Virus record (IMG/VR): IMGVR_UViG_3300006853_000060
Location: 1 to 25,183 of that record
Length of the DNA stretch: 25,183 bases
Strand: one strand, 5' to 3'
Origin: a virus
Positions 23,718 through 25,183 of the stretch are shown piece after piece. The notes under the pieces were generated by a model that saw only the letters and a program-made list of their open reading frames with translations, ran no database searches and was not told where the DNA came from. The position numbers and the translations under genes were made by a program. The number at the start of each line of letters is the position of its first letter. Positions within the stretch are counted from its first letter, which is position 1.

Positions 23718-23902
23718 TTCGTCACCCACCGCTTAGGTTCCGACATGCTTCGCCACCGCGTCTCGCAGGCGGGGCAGAGGTAGTAAACCGTAGGCGTCTG
23801 GTCGACGGGCTTGCCGGTCTCGTCGTCGAAGAAGGGACCGACGTACATCTCGAATCGGCGATCGTCGTCGATCGGGATGTTGCAGCCGCTACACGTTGCC
23901 AT
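23714..23902 (-). CDS. zinc-ribbon protein
   Basis: From ATG 23902 the product has 62 residues; ATG 23905 is one codon earlier, but GGAG lies 7 nt from 23902 and only 4 nt from 23905. Two CxxC knuckles, C4/C7 (CSGC) and C43/C46 (CPAC), are separated by a short strand region, forming a typical zinc ribbon that could bind nucleic acid or protein. The first bases overlap the nuclease gene's end. Confidence 0.7.
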   Translation of the reverse strand: MATCSGCNIPIDDDRRFEMYVGPFFDDETGKPVDQTPTVYYLCPACETRWRSMSEPKRWVTK

Positions 23903-24194
23903 CATACTTCTCCAAGACGTGATCCTCGATATATTTCTTCACTCGTTCCACGCTGTCGGCGTAGAACGCGATGCCGCCGGCGGCGTTGATTTCTTTGATC
24001 GTTGCGGTCTGCCGCTTCGTAGGCATTTTGCCCGGCGCCTTGTACTCGATCGCCACGAAACGCCCGTGGATGCAGCATAGATCATCAACGGTCTGCGCGC
24101 CAAACGGACCCGCGTTGGCGGGATAGACGTAGAAGCCCTGCGCGCGCAGCCAAGCGCGGCCCGCAGCTTTGATCCTGGCTTCTGGACCCTTCAC
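23889..24194 (-). CDS. VRR-NUC family nuclease
   Basis: GTG 24194 overlaps the upstream TGA (GTGA), giving 101 residues; a longer version would start in another gene's coding region. The PD-(D/E)xK-type core is clear: TVDDLCCIHGRFVAIEYKAP (35-54), with D37/D38 and the E50-x-K52 pair, followed by TKRQ (59-62) and INAAGG (69-74). These small nucleases act on branched or structured DNA and are frequently found with SNF2 helicases in phages, as is the case here (35-45% of a typical multi-domain VRR-NUC length, i.e. the minimal stand-alone form). Confidence 0.8.
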   Translation of the reverse strand: MKGPEARIKAAGRAWLRAQGFYVYPANAGPFGAQTVDDLCCIHGRFVAIEYKAPGKMPTKRQTATIKEINAAGGIAFYADSVERVKKYIEDHVLEKYDGNV

Positions 24195-24406
24195 TGTCTC
24201 GTCTCCGAACCTGGCACGACGATCACCTGCTGCCGTTGCGGCCCGTCCACCATGAGCGATGCGATGAAGTCGTAGGGGATGTGCAGCATGTCGGACATGA
24301 AGTAACCGGACGCCTTCACGTGCAGGCACAGCACATTGAAATTGGTGTTGTCCGGCACTTCGAGGTCGAAGCTGTGCCCGTTGCGGAGATTTATTTTCAG
24401 TTTCAC
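24191..24406 (-). CDS. 71-residue protein, unknown
   Basis: GTG 24406 with AGGAG 9 nt upstream. The chain alternates like a small beta protein (KLKINLRNGHSFDLEVPDN, then PYDFIASLMVDGPQ) and ends in a short basic tail. No family recognised. It is coupled to the nuclease gene through the GTGA overlap. Confidence 0.6.
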   Translation of the reverse strand: MKLKINLRNGHSFDLEVPDNTNFNVLCLHVKASGYFMSDMLHIPYDFIASLMVDGPQRQQVIVVPGSETRQ

Positions 24407-24445
24407 GTTTGGTTGCTCCTCTGCAACGCGATTACTGTTTTGGCG

Positions 24446-24688
24446 TTAAGAACTGCGCGTGGGCTCTTTCGGAACTGCCGTGAATATCTTCTGCCCGTTG
24501 CCAGTCGGCATCACGGTCATGCCATCAAAGCCCATGCGATCGCCCAGCGCACACCACGCACGGTTAGCGTTCTCTTGTGGGCTCGATACTGGCCCGCATT
24601 GCATGGCAATGAGGGGAACGGGGCGACATGCCTCAAGTAGCGCCTTGAGATCGTCGTCAGTCATTTCAAAAACTCGACGTTCGGTCAT
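24446..24688 (-). CDS. 80-residue conserved phage protein
   Basis: ATG 24688 follows GGAG by 6 nt, better placed than TTG 24700. The protein starts MTERRVFEMTDDDLKALLEA and includes ACRPVPLIAM and ANRAWCALGDRMGFDGMTV (about 43-61). I have seen this pattern repeatedly in phages of GC-rich hosts without an assigned role; it may be an inhibitor or regulator of host functions. Confidence 0.6.
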   Translation of the reverse strand: MTERRVFEMTDDDLKALLEACRPVPLIAMQCGPVSSPQENANRAWCALGDRMGFDGMTVMPTGNGQKIFTAVPKEPTRSS

Positions 24689-24721
24689 ATGTTGCTCCAA
24701 AGCGACATGGTTAAGCAGAAG

Positions 24722-25024
24722 TCATAGACCGTGAGCCTTCTTATAGGTTTGGATGTTTGGCCAGGGTGCCGGCTCAAGTCCGGCCCGCGCTCTACGCAGG
24801 CACACGCTACAAATTCCCTTCGGCCCTACGTTGCCGCGCCAGATGCTTATGTCGCCCTCAGCCTCGTATCCCTTGGCGCACATTGGCTGGCCAACATCGG
24901 CATGTGTACCCTTATAGAGATGGGCCACCGTGTACTGGACATTTCCGTCGCGACCGCGCTTTACGCGCCGACGGCTAAGGCCGGTGATGTATCCCTCGGG
25001 AATGTTGCTGGTCAGGATGCCCAT
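24722..25024 (-). CDS. 100-residue protein with a possible metal-binding CxxC
   Basis: ATG 25024, 2 nt after the upstream stop, without a clear ribosome binding site, so probably coupled. The N-terminus is basic (GLSRRRVKRGRDG), the middle holds VAHLYKGTHADVGQPMCAKG, and C49, C72 and C75 (ICSVC) could form part of a zinc site. Function unknown. Confidence 0.55.
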   Translation of the reverse strand: MGILTSNIPEGYITGLSRRRVKRGRDGNVQYTVAHLYKGTHADVGQPMCAKGYEAEGDISIWRGNVGPKGICSVCLRRARAGLEPAPWPNIQTYKKAHGL

Positions 25025-25026
25025 GG

Positions 25027-25183
25027 TTAACCGCTTGTCAGGGAGGTGCGATCAAGCCGCTCAATCTCGGCAACCAGTAGCGCGGCAGCGCGCACAAGAT
25101 CGCGGCGGCGGTTCTTCGGCTTCCACCACTTCATGTCCCACGGCCAGTGGCGAGTGTCCTCCAAGACGTAGCAGGCAGCGGCA
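25027..25183 (-). CDS. C-terminal end of a conserved phage protein (partial)
   Basis: A frame without stops runs leftward from the right edge (first full codon at 25182) to TAA at 25027-25029, giving 51 residues. The end is typical of a phage family I recognise by pattern: HWPWDMKWWKPKNRRRDLV followed by an alanine-rich helix and AEIERLDR. Its start lies beyond the window and its function is unknown. Confidence 0.6.
   Translation of the reverse strand, partial: AAACYVLEDTRHWPWDMKWWKPKNRRRDLVRAAALLVAEIERLDRTSLTSG

Overview
The window is a piece of a GC-rich, double-stranded DNA phage (or prophage) genome, most likely a short-tailed, podovirus-like phage of a Gram-negative, GC-rich host. It carries an N4-gp56-type major capsid protein, a P22-gp10-like tail nozzle protein, a tail fibre and a run of ejection-type proteins. 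I see no tape-measure, sheath or tail-tube genes, and no integrase. The host cannot be named from the sequence; several small proteins look like those I know from phages of Alphaproteobacteria, but that is only an impression.

Layout. Positions 1-15438 form one rightward virion module: the end of an unknown gene, a sigma70-like promoter with a leader of repeated CGTAA-loop hairpins, scaffold, major capsid protein, three small head-associated proteins, head-tail adaptor, tail nozzle, glycine-rich tail fibre, a protein with a signal peptide, two small proteins, a GNAT acetyltransferase, and three likely ejection proteins. The last of these is a 1257-residue polyvalent protein with an inserted ART-like segment. 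A small helical protein closes the module. Genes are packed with TAATG/TGATG/ATGA junctions.

Positions 15439-25183 form a leftward early/replication module that meets the virion module head-on with no spacer base. Reading in its own direction (right to left) it encodes small unknown proteins, a VRR-NUC nuclease, a zinc ribbon, a winged-helix protein, an SNF2 helicase, two small proteins, a four-cysteine candidate ssDNA-binding protein, an HTH protein, a 965-residue primase-helicase, and seven very small proteins, two of them membrane proteins. Many of these genes overlap by 4 nt with ATG, GTG or TTG starts, which suggests a translationally coupled polycistron. Its promoter must lie beyond the right edge.

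Terminase large subunit, portal, DNA polymerase and endolysin are not seen and probably lie outside the window. The most unusual items are the hairpin family around the scaffold and capsid genes (same loop, different stems), the low-GC domain cassettes in two ejection proteins, and the signal-peptide protein inside the virion operon. There is no gene-free stretch over 300 bases; the longest gap is 202-331, which holds the promoter and hairpins.
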